A stretch of 64,000 nt of DNA from Pseudonocardia sp. EC080619-01 (GTDB lineage Bacteria; Actinomycetota; Actinomycetes; Mycobacteriales; Pseudonocardiaceae): the NCBI RefSeq assembly GCF_001420995.1, contig NZ_CP012184.1, positions 4,696,501-4,760,500 of the forward strand, in the 5' to 3' direction. The translations under genes were made by a program, and so were the position numbers. The notes beneath the pieces are model-generated. The model was given only the letters and a program-made list of their open reading frames with translations, ran no database searches and was not told the origin of the DNA. Positions 48,001-58,171 of the stretch are shown here, piece by piece; positions within the stretch are counted from its first letter, which is position 1, and each line of letters begins with the position of its first letter.

Positions 48001-49029
48001 CTAGCGACCGAGGTCGACGACGACACGGTCGCCCTCCGCCCGGCCGACGCACAGCGCGGTCCGGCCGGGACCGGCCGGGTCACCGGTCGTCGTGCCCGCC
48101 AGCAGCGGGACGTGGCAGGTGCCGCAGAAGCCCTGCCGGCACGAGTACGGGACGTCCGGGCGCACCTCGCGCACCGCGTCCAGCGCCGTCCGGTCCGCGG
48201 GCACCGCGATCTCCGGACCGCCCGCGACCTGCACGGTGAAGGGCCTGCCGTCCCGGATCGGGGGCGGGGAGAACCGCTCGGAGTGGAACCGGCGCACCGC
48301 GGGCAGCGCGCGGCGCACCGTCTCGATCATCGCGGGCGGGCCGCAGCAGTAGACGGCGGTGACGTCGTCGGCGGTGCCCGCCGAGAGCAGCTCGTCCGCG
48401 CCGGGCGCGCCGCGGTCGTCGTCCGGGCGGCGGACCACCCGCCGCGGGTCGAGCGCGGCGAGCTCGGCGGACAGCGGCATCGACCCGAGGTCGCGTCCGG
48501 TGTGGACCAGCCGCCACGGCAGGCCCGCCGCGTGGACGGCACGCACCATCGGCGCGATCGGTGTGATCCCGATGCCACCGGCCAGGAACAGGTACCCGGG
48601 AGCGGCGGCCAGCGGGAACGCGTTGCGCGGCCCGTGCAGCCGCAGCCGGGCCCCGGGCACGAGCCCGTGCACCTCGGCGGAACCCGTCCCGCCGGGGACC
48701 GCGCGCACCGCGATCCGGTACACCGACCGGTCGGCCGGGTCCCCGCACAGCGAGTACTGGCGCAGCCGCCCGGACGGCAGCTCGACGTCGACGTGTGCGC
48801 CGGGCCGCCAGCCGGGCAGCGGCGCGGGGCCGGCCGGCACCAGTTCGAGCGACGCGACGTCAGGGCACGGCCGGTGCACCGACCGGACCTCGACGAGCAG
48901 CGTCCGGTCCACCGGGTCCGACGGGCGGCGGCGCCGGGCGCCGCGGGCCGAGAGCCGCTGCGCGAGCGTCGTCACCGCCGACAGCGTGGTCGCGGCCCGG
49001 TTCGGGTACGGCGGCGGGGCGACGCTCAT
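48001..49029 (-). CDS. Ferredoxin-NADP reductase-type flavoprotein with C-terminal 2Fe-2S domain
   Basis: This 342-residue electron-transfer protein is of the phthalate dioxygenase reductase/VanB type. Residues 45-150 form the flavin-binding barrel (RQYSLCGDP). Residues 150-255 are the NAD(P)H domain (FLAGGIGITPIAPMVRAV, CCGPPAMIETVR). The C-terminus is a plant-type ferredoxin with Cys297, Cys302, Cys305 and Cys327. It is coupled to the upstream diiron-type gene by a 4-bp overlap, so it is the natural electron donor for that protein. Confidence 0.9.
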   Translation of the reverse strand: MSVAPPPYPNRAATTLSAVTTLAQRLSARGARRRRPSDPVDRTLLVEVRSVHRPCPDVASLELVPAGPAPLPGWRPGAHVDVELPSGRLRQYSLCGDPADRSVYRIAVRAVPGGTGSAEVHGLVPGARLRLHGPRNAFPLAAAPGYLFLAGGIGITPIAPMVRAVHAAGLPWRLVHTGRDLGSMPLSAELAALDPRRVVRRPDDDRGAPGADELLSAGTADDVTAVYCCGPPAMIETVRRALPAVRRFHSERFSPPPIRDGRPFTVQVAGGPEIAVPADRTALDAVREVRPDVPYSCRQGFCGTCHVPLLAGTTTGDPAGPGRTALCVGRAEGDRVVVDLGR

Positions 49030-49934
49030 GCCGTGCCGCCGGTCTCCGGGTGCTCCCCGCCCTCGGCGCGGCGCGCTGCGGGGGAGAGCGCCAGGTAGGC
49101 CACCGCGGCGTCGGTGTCACCGTGCCGGGCGGGATGGAAGCGCGGGCTCAGGTAGGTCAGCACGGCGCGGGTGAACATCCACGGTCCCGGAACCAGGCCG
49201 CGCCGCGACGCCCGCAGGTAGTCCCGCAGCCGCACCCGCCGCTGCGGGGTGCCGCGCAGCTGCGGGTCGCGCGCGCAGAGCTGGCGGGTGCCGTCGGCCC
49301 AGAGCTTCGCCAGCGCCGGGCCGCTGACGACCATCGACCGGATGCGGCGCAGGTACCGGCCGTCGAGATGGACGTAGAGGTCGTGCGCGACGCTGCGGTG
49401 CTCGACCTCCTCGGCGCCGTGCCAGCGCAGCATGTCGAGCATCTGCGGGTCCGCACCGGCGGCGTCGAGCTCGGGGGAGTGCAGCACCCACTCCCCGAGC
49501 ACCGCCGTGAAGTGCTCGATCGCCGCGATCAGCCCGACCCGCTCGACCAGCCACTCGCGGGCGTCGTCGCCGGTCAGCCCGCGGTCGCCCAGCAGGTCGT
49601 TGAAGATCCATTCGACCTGCTCGACGTACCGCGAGACGTCCACACCGGCGTCGAGCAGGTGGTCCAGTGCCCCCTGGTGCGACGTCGCGTGCATCGCCTC
49701 CTGTCCGATGAACCCGCGGACGTCCTCGGCGAGTGCCTCGTCGTGCACGTGTGGCAGCGCCTGCGAGAAGACCTCGACGAACCACCGCTCGCCCTCGGGC
49801 AGCAGCAGGTGCAGCACGTCGATGAGGTGCGAGGCGAACGGCTCGCCGGGGATCCAGTCGGTGCGGAGGGTGGAGAAGTCGAACCGGACGTCGCGGGCGT
49901 GCAGGGCGATCCGGTCGTCGTCGGCAGTGCTCAT
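49026..49934 (-). CDS. PF10118-type 'metal-dependent hydrolase', ligand set of a ferritin-like diiron protein
   Basis: This 302-residue, mostly helical protein is of the family called predicted metal-dependent hydrolase. Conserved acidic/His residues read Glu50, E79-x-x-H82 (IGQEAMHATSH), Glu140 (AAIEHF) and E176-x-x-H179 (AEEVEHRS). That is the order of ligands in ferritin-like diiron oxygenases. The gene lies between a ferredoxin-type reductase and an EphD-like fusion, with overlaps at both ends. An oxygenase or hydroxylase role fits this better than hydrolysis. That reading is inference. Confidence 0.82.
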   Translation of the reverse strand: MSTADDDRIALHARDVRFDFSTLRTDWIPGEPFASHLIDVLHLLLPEGERWFVEVFSQALPHVHDEALAEDVRGFIGQEAMHATSHQGALDHLLDAGVDVSRYVEQVEWIFNDLLGDRGLTGDDAREWLVERVGLIAAIEHFTAVLGEWVLHSPELDAAGADPQMLDMLRWHGAEEVEHRSVAHDLYVHLDGRYLRRIRSMVVSGPALAKLWADGTRQLCARDPQLRGTPQRRVRLRDYLRASRRGLVPGPWMFTRAVLTYLSPRFHPARHGDTDAAVAYLALSPAARRAEGGEHPETGGTA

Positions 49935-51724
49935 CGGCGGTGCTCCTCCCGGGCGGGGGTCGGTGACGGACGGCCGGTGCCGCCGTCGACGCGGGCGACG
50001 GCGCGCAGCAGGCCCGGGGCCAGGCGCGACGCCAGCAGCCCGGCGTGTGCCTCGGCGGTGACGGGGGCGAGCGGCAGGTCGCCCTCGACGGCCCGGACGA
50101 GCCGCCGGGCGACCCGCTCGGGGGTGTAGCCGCGCCGTGCGTAGGCGGCGCCGGCCGCGTGGCGGCGGGCGTCCTGCTCGTCGTCGCCGGTCCCGGCGAA
50201 CCGGGTGTGCGCGGTGATCGGGGTGTCGACGAAGCCCGGGCACAGGGCCGTGACCCCGACGCCGGCGTCCGCCAGCTCGGCGCGCAGGCACTCGGACAGC
50301 ATCAGCACGGCCGCCTTGGTGGTCGCGTAGGCGGGCAGCGCGCGGGACGGGAGGAAGGCCGCCGCCGACGCCGTGTTGACGATGTGGCCGCCCTCGCCGT
50401 GCTCGGTCAGCAGCGCCCCGAAGTGCCGGCAGCAGTGCACGACGCCCCACAGGTTCACGTCGACGATGCGCTGCCACTCGGCCAGCGTCGTCTCGGCGAA
50501 CGGCCCGGCGACGGCGATCCCCGCGTTGTTGACGACGACGTCGGGCACCCCGTGCTCGGCGGCGACCCGGCCGGCGAGCTCGGCGACGGCGGTGTCGTCG
50601 GCCACGTCGACGGTGTGCGCGACCGCTCGGCCCCCGGCCCGCTCGACCTGCGCCACGGTCTCCGCGGCGCCGTCGGCGGACAGGTCCGCGACGACGACGC
50701 GGGAGCCCCGGGCGGCGAACGCGAGCGCGGTCGCGCGGCCGATCCCGCTGCCCGCCCCGGTGACGACGGCGAGCCCGCCGTCCCAGCGCACGGCCCGGTC
50801 CCGGCGCCCGCCGGAGGCGACCAGTGCGGTGCCCCGGGAGCGTGCGCGGGCGAGGGCGGGCCCGCCCTCCCCGGTGGTGCCGGTCGCGGTGGCGCCGGCG
50901 ACCATCTCCGCCGTGCACCGGGCGATCACCTCCGGCCGCTGCCGGACCACCCAGTGCCCGCCGGGCAGGTAGCGCACCCGCAGGTCGGGGGCGAACTCCG
51001 CCGCGCTCGTCGCCAGTGCGGGCGTCACGTACGCGTCGCCGCGCGGAGCGAGGACCTGCACCGGGACGTCGGTCCGGCGCGGCTCGGGACGCCCGAGGCG
51101 GCGCGGGAGGTTGTGCCGGTACAGCTCCAGCCCGTTGACGGCGTCGCGCACCGCGGGCCGCGGGATCCGCTCGCGGCGGGTCAGCAGCCCCCCGAGGAAC
51201 CCGCTGCGCACGGCAAGCTCCGGCACCACCGGCAACCGGAAGAACAGCGTGTACCAGGAGTGCGCGGCCTGCTTCAGGACCGCCCGCAGGTCGCGCGGGG
51301 ACCGGCGGCGCAGGAACAGCGCGACGTGGTCCAGGCACGGCCCGGAGATCGAGGTGAAGGACGCGACCCGCCCGGCCAGGACGGTCCCGGTGACCGCGTG
51401 CCAGGTCTGGATGGCGCCCCAGTCGTGGGCGAGCAGGTGCACCGGCTCGCCGGGGGACACGGCGTCGCACACCGCGCGCAGGTCGGCGCCGAGCAGTTCC
51501 AGGTCGTACCCGGCCGGGCCGGCGGGGGCCTCCGAGTCTCCGTGGCCCCGCACGTCGTAGGTGACGACGTGGTGGTCGGCCGCCAGGAGCTCGGCGACAC
51601 CGTCCCAGACGTGCCGGTCGTCGGGGTAGCCGTGCACCGCGACGACGGTCGGCCGGGACGGGTCACCACGCTCCTCGACGGCCAGCCGGAGTCCGTCGGA
51701 GCTCGTCACCGCACTGTGAGACAC
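49931..51724 (-). CDS. ephD: EphD-like fusion of epoxide hydrolase-type alpha/beta hydrolase and SDR
   Basis: This 597-residue protein has two parts. Residues 1-275 are an alpha/beta hydrolase with HGYPDD oxyanion motif, nucleophile Asp101 in HDWGA and His257, as in epoxide hydrolases. Residues 310-597 are a short-chain dehydrogenase with TGAGSGIG (322-329), NNAG and Tyr466-x-x-x-Lys470. Layout and length match mycobacterial EphD (Rv2214c), linked to mycolate metabolism. GTG start 51724. TTGACA occurs about 20 nt upstream on this strand but no clean -10 is seen. It is the first gene of a four-gene operon ending with TetR. Confidence 0.88.
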   Translation of the reverse strand: MSHSAVTSSDGLRLAVEERGDPSRPTVVAVHGYPDDRHVWDGVAELLAADHHVVTYDVRGHGDSEAPAGPAGYDLELLGADLRAVCDAVSPGEPVHLLAHDWGAIQTWHAVTGTVLAGRVASFTSISGPCLDHVALFLRRRSPRDLRAVLKQAAHSWYTLFFRLPVVPELAVRSGFLGGLLTRRERIPRPAVRDAVNGLELYRHNLPRRLGRPEPRRTDVPVQVLAPRGDAYVTPALATSAAEFAPDLRVRYLPGGHWVVRQRPEVIARCTAEMVAGATATGTTGEGGPALARARSRGTALVASGGRRDRAVRWDGGLAVVTGAGSGIGRATALAFAARGSRVVVADLSADGAAETVAQVERAGGRAVAHTVDVADDTAVAELAGRVAAEHGVPDVVVNNAGIAVAGPFAETTLAEWQRIVDVNLWGVVHCCRHFGALLTEHGEGGHIVNTASAAAFLPSRALPAYATTKAAVLMLSECLRAELADAGVGVTALCPGFVDTPITAHTRFAGTGDDEQDARRHAAGAAYARRGYTPERVARRLVRAVEGDLPLAPVTAEAHAGLLASRLAPGLLRAVARVDGGTGRPSPTPAREEHRR

Positions 51725-51766
51725 CGCGTCATCGTAGAAAATCTGTCAACAAGACGCCAGGGGGTG

Positions 51767-52156
51767 CTACTTCATGGTGGCGAGCTGGATCAGGTTCCCG
51801 CAGGTGTCGTCGAGGACGGCGACCACGACGGGGCCCAGGTCGGTGGCCTCCTGGGTGAACTCGACACCCAATCCCTTGAGGCGCTCGACCTCGGCGTACA
51901 CGTCGTCGACGGCGAACTGGGTGAAGGGGATGCCGTCGGCGGTCAGGGCCTTCTTGAACGGGCCGGCGGCGGGGTGCCCGTCCGGCTCCAGCAGCAGCTC
52001 GACGCCGTCCGGGTCGGCGGGGGAGACCACGGTGAGCCACCGCGCGTCGCCCGCGGGCACGTCGGTCTTCGGGACGAAGCCGAGCTTGTCGGTGTAGAAG
52101 GCGAGCGCCTTGGCCTGGTCGTCGACCAGCACGCTGGTGACGTTGATGCGGATCAT
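51767..52156 (-). CDS. VOC-family (glyoxalase/bleomycin resistance-like) protein
   Basis: This 129-residue single VOC protein has INVTSVLVDDQAKALAFYTDKLGF, VELLLEPDG, VDDVYAEVERLKGLGVEF and DDTCGNLIQLA. ATG overlaps the ArsR stop by 4 nt, so it is the second gene of an ArsR-VOC operon, a common pairing in actinobacteria. It is possibly a resistance or thiol-adduct enzyme; no substrate can be assigned. Confidence 0.87.
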   Translation of the reverse strand: MIRINVTSVLVDDQAKALAFYTDKLGFVPKTDVPAGDARWLTVVSPADPDGVELLLEPDGHPAAGPFKKALTADGIPFTQFAVDDVYAEVERLKGLGVEFTQEATDLGPVVVAVLDDTCGNLIQLATMK

Positions 52157-52449
52157 GGGAGGGGTCCTTCGCGGTCGACGGGCCACCGTTCGGCGATCGC
52201 GCGCAGCGGGCGCGCGTCGATGTGGTGGAACTTGTACCGGCCCTGGCGGCGGGTGCGCACCAGGCCGGCCTGTTCCAGCACCGCGAGGTGCTGGGAGACG
52301 GCCTGGCGGGTCGAGCCCAGGCCGTGCTTCATGGAGAGTCGGCCGCAGATCTCGAACAGGGTCTGCCCGTCCCGCTCGGTCAGCTCGTCCAGGATGATGC
52401 GCCGCGTCGCGTCCCCGATCGCCTTGAACAGCTCCGGGTCCGCGTCCAC
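52153..52449 (-). CDS. ArsR-family winged-helix repressor
   Basis: This 98-residue regulator has DPELFKAIGDATRRIILDELTERDGQTLFEICGRL and recognition region STRQAVSQHLAVLEQAGLVRTRRQGRYKFHHID. No CxC metal motif is seen, so it may sense a non-metal ligand. GTG 52449 was chosen because the -10 box TATAAA ends 6 nt before it, so translation is probably leaderless. A longer frame to 52485 would include the promoter. It likely represses itself and the VOC gene through the palindrome at 52461. Confidence 0.87.
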   Translation of the reverse strand: MDADPELFKAIGDATRRIILDELTERDGQTLFEICGRLSMKHGLGSTRQAVSQHLAVLEQAGLVRTRRQGRYKFHHIDARPLRAIAERWPVDREGPLP

Positions 52450-52455
52450 GGACCC

Positions 52456-52485
52456 TTTATAGGCAAGTATGTACTTGCCTGTCAA
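52456..52485 (-). promoter_or_regulatory. Consensus promoter with perfect operator palindrome for arsR-VOC
   Basis: On the minus strand, -35 TTGACA (52480-52485), 18-nt spacer and -10 TATAAA (52456-52461). The spacer holds the perfect dyad AGGCAAGTA-TG-TACTTGCCT (52461-52480), which bridges both boxes. This is a textbook arrangement for autorepression by ArsR. Confidence 0.8.
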
Positions 52486-53036
52486 GGGCGGCCGGCGCGC
52501 TCACCCGCCGCCCACATCGTCGCGACCCGGCCGGTGACCCGGTCGTGCGCCGCGCGCACCGCGGGCCCGGCCGCCCGGACGCCCGCGAGGGCGTAGAGCA
52601 GCTCGCCGTCGGGCCCGTGGTCGAGGTCGAGCAGGCCGTGCGCGCGGGCCAGCCCGACGACGAGGTCCTCGGCCGTCGTGCGGGCGCACCCGGCCGCCCG
52701 GTCGAGCGCGGCCACCGGGCCGGGCTCCGCGCCCGGGAGCAGCAGCCGTCCCAGCGCGCGGGCCAGCCGTCCCAGGGCGTCGCAGTCGGCGGGGGAGACG
52801 GCGACCAGGCACAGGTCCGGGCACGGCCCGGGCCGGTAGCCCGGGCGGGCCTGGGCCGCGCGCAACGGTCCGGACAGCTGCCGCCATGCTCGCAGGGCGC
52901 CGCCGGCCGCGGCGGGCGCGTGCACGTCGGTCGCGAGCGCGGTGAGTGCGGCGGACAGCGTCCGGTCCACCCGGGACCAGGCGACCCGGTCCCGGGGCAG
53001 GGCGCGCAGGACGGTCCCGGTCGTCGTATCGCCCAT
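52482..53036 (-). CDS. Hypothetical protein, 184 residues
   Basis: Ala/Arg/Leu-rich, mostly helical and probably cytoplasmic, with LVAVSPADCDALGRLARALGRLLLPG and LVVGLARAHGLLDLDHGPDGELLYALAGVRAAGPAVRAAHDRV. The stop overlaps the -35 box of the arsR promoter. It is divergent from the hydrolase gene at 53164, with 127 nt between. No recognised family. Confidence 0.6.
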   Translation of the reverse strand: MGDTTTGTVLRALPRDRVAWSRVDRTLSAALTALATDVHAPAAAGGALRAWRQLSGPLRAAQARPGYRPGPCPDLCLVAVSPADCDALGRLARALGRLLLPGAEPGPVAALDRAAGCARTTAEDLVVGLARAHGLLDLDHGPDGELLYALAGVRAAGPAVRAAHDRVTGRVATMWAAGERAGRP

Positions 53037-53163
53037 GGCTCCTCCGCCCTGCCGCGACTGTTGCGGACCGGTTCGCCCGGGTCCGCCGCATCGTTACGGG
53101 GCGTAGCCAGAAGTGGGGAGGAGGTAGGTTCGGCGGATCCGTACCCGTCGATCGGAGGCGCGT

Positions 53164-54054
53164 GTGTCCGACCAGCCGCCCGCATGGTTCACCTCGGCGG
53201 TCGCCACGCCGGCCGGCACCGGGCAGGTCGAGGTGGACGGCGTCCCGATCGTCTACCGCACCTGGGGCGAGCCGGGCGGTCCCGGCGTCCTGCTGGTACA
53301 CGGCGGGGCCGCGCACGCGCGCTGGTGGGACCACGTGGCGCCGTTGCTGGTGGAGGGCTCCCGGCGGGTCGTCGCCGTGGACCTGTCCGGGCACGGCGAC
53401 TCCGGGCGCGCCCCGTCCTACGACCTGGACCGGTGGGCGGCCGAGCTGCGCGGGGTGATCGGCGCGGCCGGCCTGGGTGAGCGTCCGACGCTGATCGGGC
53501 ACAGCATGGGCGGCTTCGTCACGCTCACCGCGGCCCTGCGCCACGGCGAGGAGCTCGCGGGTGCGGTCGCGGTGGACTCCCCGGTGCGGGAGCGCTCCCC
53601 CGAGGAGCGGGCCGCCCGGCAGCGGCGGGCGTTCGGCCCGGCCCGCGTGCACACCGACCGCGACGCGCTGCTCGCCCGTTTCCGCACCGTCCCCGAGCAG
53701 GACGGCGACCTGCCGTGGGTGCACCGCCACATCGCGGAGCACAGCATCCGTGCCGTCGACGGCGGCTGGAGCTGGAAGTTCGACCCGAAGATCTTCGGCG
53801 GGATCGGGCTGACGCCCGGCGAGCTCGGGCGGCCCGGGTGCCGGATCGCGCTGTTCCGCGCCGAGTACGGGCTCGTCCCGGCGGACATGGGGGAGATGGT
53901 CGTCGACCGGATGGGCCGCGCGGCCCCGGTCGTCGAGATCCCCGGAGCCGGGCACCACGTCATGATCGACCAGCCGCTGGCGCTGGTGACCGCGCTGCGC
54001 ACGCTGCTCGCCGACTGGGAGCACTCGGTGCCCGTGGTGGCCCCGGCGTTCTAG
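53164..54054 (+). CDS. Alpha/beta hydrolase
   Basis: This 296-residue hydrolase has oxyanion motif VHGGAAHARWW, nucleophile Ser114 in GHSMGG and a catalytic His in GAGHHVMIDQP. It is the typical size of small esterases and C-C hydrolases. The N-terminus lacks a signal peptide. GTG start follows GATCGGAGG closely. It ends 9 nt before the crotonase gene, suggesting co-transcription and acyl-CoA or ester metabolism. Confidence 0.88.
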   Translation: MSDQPPAWFTSAVATPAGTGQVEVDGVPIVYRTWGEPGGPGVLLVHGGAAHARWWDHVAPLLVEGSRRVVAVDLSGHGDSGRAPSYDLDRWAAELRGVIGAAGLGERPTLIGHSMGGFVTLTAALRHGEELAGAVAVDSPVRERSPEERAARQRRAFGPARVHTDRDALLARFRTVPEQDGDLPWVHRHIAEHSIRAVDGGWSWKFDPKIFGGIGLTPGELGRPGCRIALFRAEYGLVPADMGEMVVDRMGRAAPVVEIPGAGHHVMIDQPLALVTALRTLLADWEHSVPVVAPAF

Positions 54055-54063
54055 AGTGGCGCC

Positions 54064-54852
54064 ATGACCGAGCAGTCAGAGCTGACCGTTTCCGAGTCCG
54101 AGGTCCTGGTGGAGCGCCGCGACGGCGTCCAGGTGATCACCATCAACCGGCCCCGCGCGAAGAACGCCCTCAACGAGAACGTCGCGACGGCGGTGGCCGC
54201 GGCCGTCGACGAGCTCGACGCCGACGGCGACCTGCGCGCCGGGGTCCTCACCGGCGCGGGCGGGGTGTTCTCCGCCGGGATGGACCTCAAGGCGTTCCTG
54301 AAGGGCGAGCGGCCCTCGCTGCCCGGCCGCGGGCTGTGCGGGATCACCCAGCGGCCGCCGCGCAAGCCGATGATCGCCGCCGTCGAGGGCTGGGCGCTGG
54401 CAGGCGGCTTCGAGCTGATGCTGGCGTGCGACCTCGTCGTCGCCGCCCGTGGCGCCCGCTTCGGGGTGCCGGAGGTGAAGCGGTCGCTGGTCGCCGCGGC
54501 CGGTGGCGCGCTGGAGCTGGCGAACCGGGTGCCGCGGGCGCTGGCCCTGGAGATGCTGCTGACCGGCGACCCGATCGACGCCGCCCGCGCCGAGGCCGCC
54601 GGTCTGGTCAACCGGGTCGTCGACGACGGCGGCGCGCTCGACGCCGCCCTGGAGCTGGCCGCGCGGATCGCGGTGAACGGGCCGCTCGGCGTCGCGGCGT
54701 CGAAGCGGGTGGTGCTGGAGAGCCCGGACTGGGGCGACGACCGCTGGGCCCGGCACGACGACGTCGTCGGCCCGGTCCTGACCTCCGAGGACGCCCGCGA
54801 GGGCGCCGCCGCGTTCGCCGAGAAGCGCGACCCCGTGTGGCGGGGCCGCTGA
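54064..54852 (+). CDS. Enoyl-CoA hydratase/isomerase family protein (crotonase)
   Basis: This 262-residue protein has ITINRPRAKNALNENV and oxyanion block GVFSAGMDLKAFLKGE. AAVEGWALAGGFELMLACDLVVAA and FGVPEVKRSL follow. The GFEL/PEV region resembles carnitinyl-CoA dehydratase and EchA-type proteins. Likely co-transcribed with the hydrolase upstream. The 3' end is 9 nt from the convergent serine hydrolase gene. Confidence 0.9.
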   Translation: MTEQSELTVSESEVLVERRDGVQVITINRPRAKNALNENVATAVAAAVDELDADGDLRAGVLTGAGGVFSAGMDLKAFLKGERPSLPGRGLCGITQRPPRKPMIAAVEGWALAGGFELMLACDLVVAARGARFGVPEVKRSLVAAAGGALELANRVPRALALEMLLTGDPIDAARAEAAGLVNRVVDDGGALDAALELAARIAVNGPLGVAASKRVVLESPDWGDDRWARHDDVVGPVLTSEDAREGAAAFAEKRDPVWRGR

Positions 54853-54861
54853 CCCCGGGCG

Positions 54862-56199
54862 TCACCCCGTGCTGGTCGGCGCCGCCGGAGCCGGTGCTTC
54901 GTCGAGCTGGTAGACCTGCCGGGCGACCTCCAGCAGCAGGGTGTTCGCGGTCTGCCGGCCGTCGAGCCCGACGGTCAGGTTGCTCCAGATCACCAGCGTC
55001 ACGTCGTTGACCGGGTCGTGGCCGGCGAAGGCGTTGTAGCCCGGCATCTCGCCGAAGTGGAAGTACATGGTGGCGCCGGGGGCGAGTGTCTGGCGTTCGA
55101 TGCCGTACCCGTACTGGGATGCGTCGGGCTCGGCCGGGTCCGCGGGGCGCGGGCTGCCGGCCCACCGCTCCTGGGTCGCGGCGTCGAAGACCCGGCCCCC
55201 GGCCAGTGCCCGGATCCAGGCGGCGAGGTCGTCGGCGGTGGACACCACGCCGCCCGCCGCCCAGGCGTAGGACGGGTTCTGGTGGGTGTGGTCGACGGGC
55301 GCCAGCGTCCCCGCCCGCGCCGCGGCCTGCACCTCCGGCGGGTACGGCACGTCCACCAGCGCGTACGCCGACCCGCCGTACATGTAGCCGTGCGAGTACG
55401 GGTCGGGCAACGACGCGTCCGTGGCCGCCGGGAGGTACGTCGCCCGCAGGCCGAGCGGATCGAGCAGCCGGTCCCGGTACACCTGGCCCAGCGGCCTGCC
55501 CTCGACCTGCTCGACGACCAGGCCGAGCAGGGTGTAGTTCGTGTTGCTGTAGTCGTAGGCGGTGCCGGGCGGGAACAGCGGCGGGTGCCGGTACGCGATC
55601 GCCAGCGTCTCCTGCGGCGTCCAGACCTTCCCGGGATCGGCGTCGAGGGTCGCCGCGAACCCGGGGTCGCCGGTGAACCCGTACAGCCCGCTGCGCATCG
55701 TCAGCAGGTCGGCGACCGTGATGTCCCCGCCGCCGGGGACGCCCGGGACGTGGGCCGACACCGGGTCGTCGAGCCGCAGCCTGCCCTCCTGCGCGAGCTG
55801 GACGACCACCGCGGCGGTCAGGGTCTTGGTGATGGAGGCGATCCGGACCCGGGTGGCGCCGTCCGGCCGGTCCGTGGCGCCGCGCCGGGTCGTGCCGGTG
55901 GTGGCGGTGAACGCTCCCTGCGGGGTGCGGACCTCCACCACGGCGCCGGGGACCATCAGCTGTGCGGCGGTCCGGTCGACGGCGTCCTGCAGCGCTGCGG
56001 GGTCGATCGTCCGCAGCACCGGCGGGCCGCCCGGGACGGCCGGTGACGGGGTCGGTGTCGGTGCGGCCGGCGGGGCGCCGGCCGTCGACGGGGGTGCGGC
56101 ACCCGCCGCGCACCCGCTCACCAGGAGGAGGACGGCCACGAGCACGCCCACGGGCCCACGCCCGGGCGGGTTCCGGCACCACTCGGCACGAGGACGCAT
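54862..56199 (-). CDS. Beta-lactamase-family serine hydrolase lipoprotein (class C fold)
   Basis: This 445-residue secreted protein has a signal peptide and lipobox VSGC (Cys30), followed by a Pro/Ala/Thr linker. The active-site motif is Ser122-I-T-Lys125 and the second is Tyr217-Ser-Asn219. An HFG triplet stands at the usual KTG position. Such proteins are DD-carboxypeptidase-, esterase- or D-aminopeptidase-like rather than proven beta-lactamases. ATG 56199 was chosen over 56244 to give a normal signal peptide. Confidence 0.88.
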   Translation of the reverse strand: MRPRAEWCRNPPGRGPVGVLVAVLLLVSGCAAGAAPPSTAGAPPAAPTPTPSPAVPGGPPVLRTIDPAALQDAVDRTAAQLMVPGAVVEVRTPQGAFTATTGTTRRGATDRPDGATRVRIASITKTLTAAVVVQLAQEGRLRLDDPVSAHVPGVPGGGDITVADLLTMRSGLYGFTGDPGFAATLDADPGKVWTPQETLAIAYRHPPLFPPGTAYDYSNTNYTLLGLVVEQVEGRPLGQVYRDRLLDPLGLRATYLPAATDASLPDPYSHGYMYGGSAYALVDVPYPPEVQAAARAGTLAPVDHTHQNPSYAWAAGGVVSTADDLAAWIRALAGGRVFDAATQERWAGSPRPADPAEPDASQYGYGIERQTLAPGATMYFHFGEMPGYNAFAGHDPVNDVTLVIWSNLTVGLDGRQTANTLLLEVARQVYQLDEAPAPAAPTSTG

Positions 56200-56326
56200 C
56201 CGCTGCTCCGACGCTTCACGGGGCCCGCACCGGGCCGGTCCCACCCATGCTGGGGCAGGGCCCGTGGCGTCACAGCCACCGTCCGGACCAGCGGGGATGC
56301 GGGCGCCCGGGGTAGGCGAGACGGTG

Positions 56327-57610
<1,284 letters not shown>

Positions 57611-57660
57611 GGTCGCCCCCCGTGGTGTGAAGGTCCGGCGAAGACGGAGTGTAGGTGCGG

Positions 57661-58167
57661 CTAACTCTGCACGGAAGTGGGGTCCAGCCTGCGGTGCATC
57701 ACGTGCAGGCCGGTCGTCGACCCGTCGGGGAGCCGGAACGCGTCCGGCACGATCCCGACCGTCGCGAACCCGAGCGAGTGCCACAGCGCGACGGCCCGGG
57801 TGTTGGTCGCGACGACCGCGTTGAACTGCATCGCCGTGTACCCGAGGGAGCCGGCCAGCGCGACGACGTGCTCACCCAGTGCGCGCCCGGTACCGCGCCC
57901 GGCCCGCTCCGGGTCGACGGCGAAGCTCGCGGTGGCCACGTGCGAGCCGGGGCCGGGCTGGTTCGGGCCGGTCTTGGCGGTGCCGACCACCACGCCGTCG
58001 TCGACGGCCACGACGACCCGCCCGGGCGGCGGGAGCATCCACATGCCGCGTGCCCACGTCTCGCCGGCGTCGACCGGCACGGTGTAGGTCCGGCCCTCGG
58101 CGAAGATCGGGCGCAGTACCGCCCAGATCGCCGGCCAGTCGTCGTCGGTCGCGTCCCTGATCTCCAC
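57661..58167 (-). CDS. GNAT-family N-acetyltransferase
   Basis: This 168-residue acetyltransferase has the acetyl-CoA loop VDPERAGRGTGRALGEHVV (R/Q-x-x-G-x-G/A) and NTRAVALWHSLGFATVGIVP. It begins 4 nt after the YigZ stop on the same strand, so both are likely co-transcribed. The substrate is unknown. Confidence 0.88.
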   Translation of the reverse strand: MEIRDATDDDWPAIWAVLRPIFAEGRTYTVPVDAGETWARGMWMLPPPGRVVVAVDDGVVVGTAKTGPNQPGPGSHVATASFAVDPERAGRGTGRALGEHVVALAGSLGYTAMQFNAVVATNTRAVALWHSLGFATVGIVPDAFRLPDGSTTGLHVMHRRLDPTSVQS

Positions 58168-58171
58168 CGGC

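Noticed and set aside
51739..51750. TTGACA promoter for the EphD gene
   Set aside because: No -10 at 16-19 nt; TACGAT is only 7 nt away. Kept only as a remark.
54862..56199. True class C beta-lactamase
   Set aside because: Lipoprotein anchor and an HFG instead of KTG motif fit the broad serine-hydrolase group better; resistance cannot be claimed.
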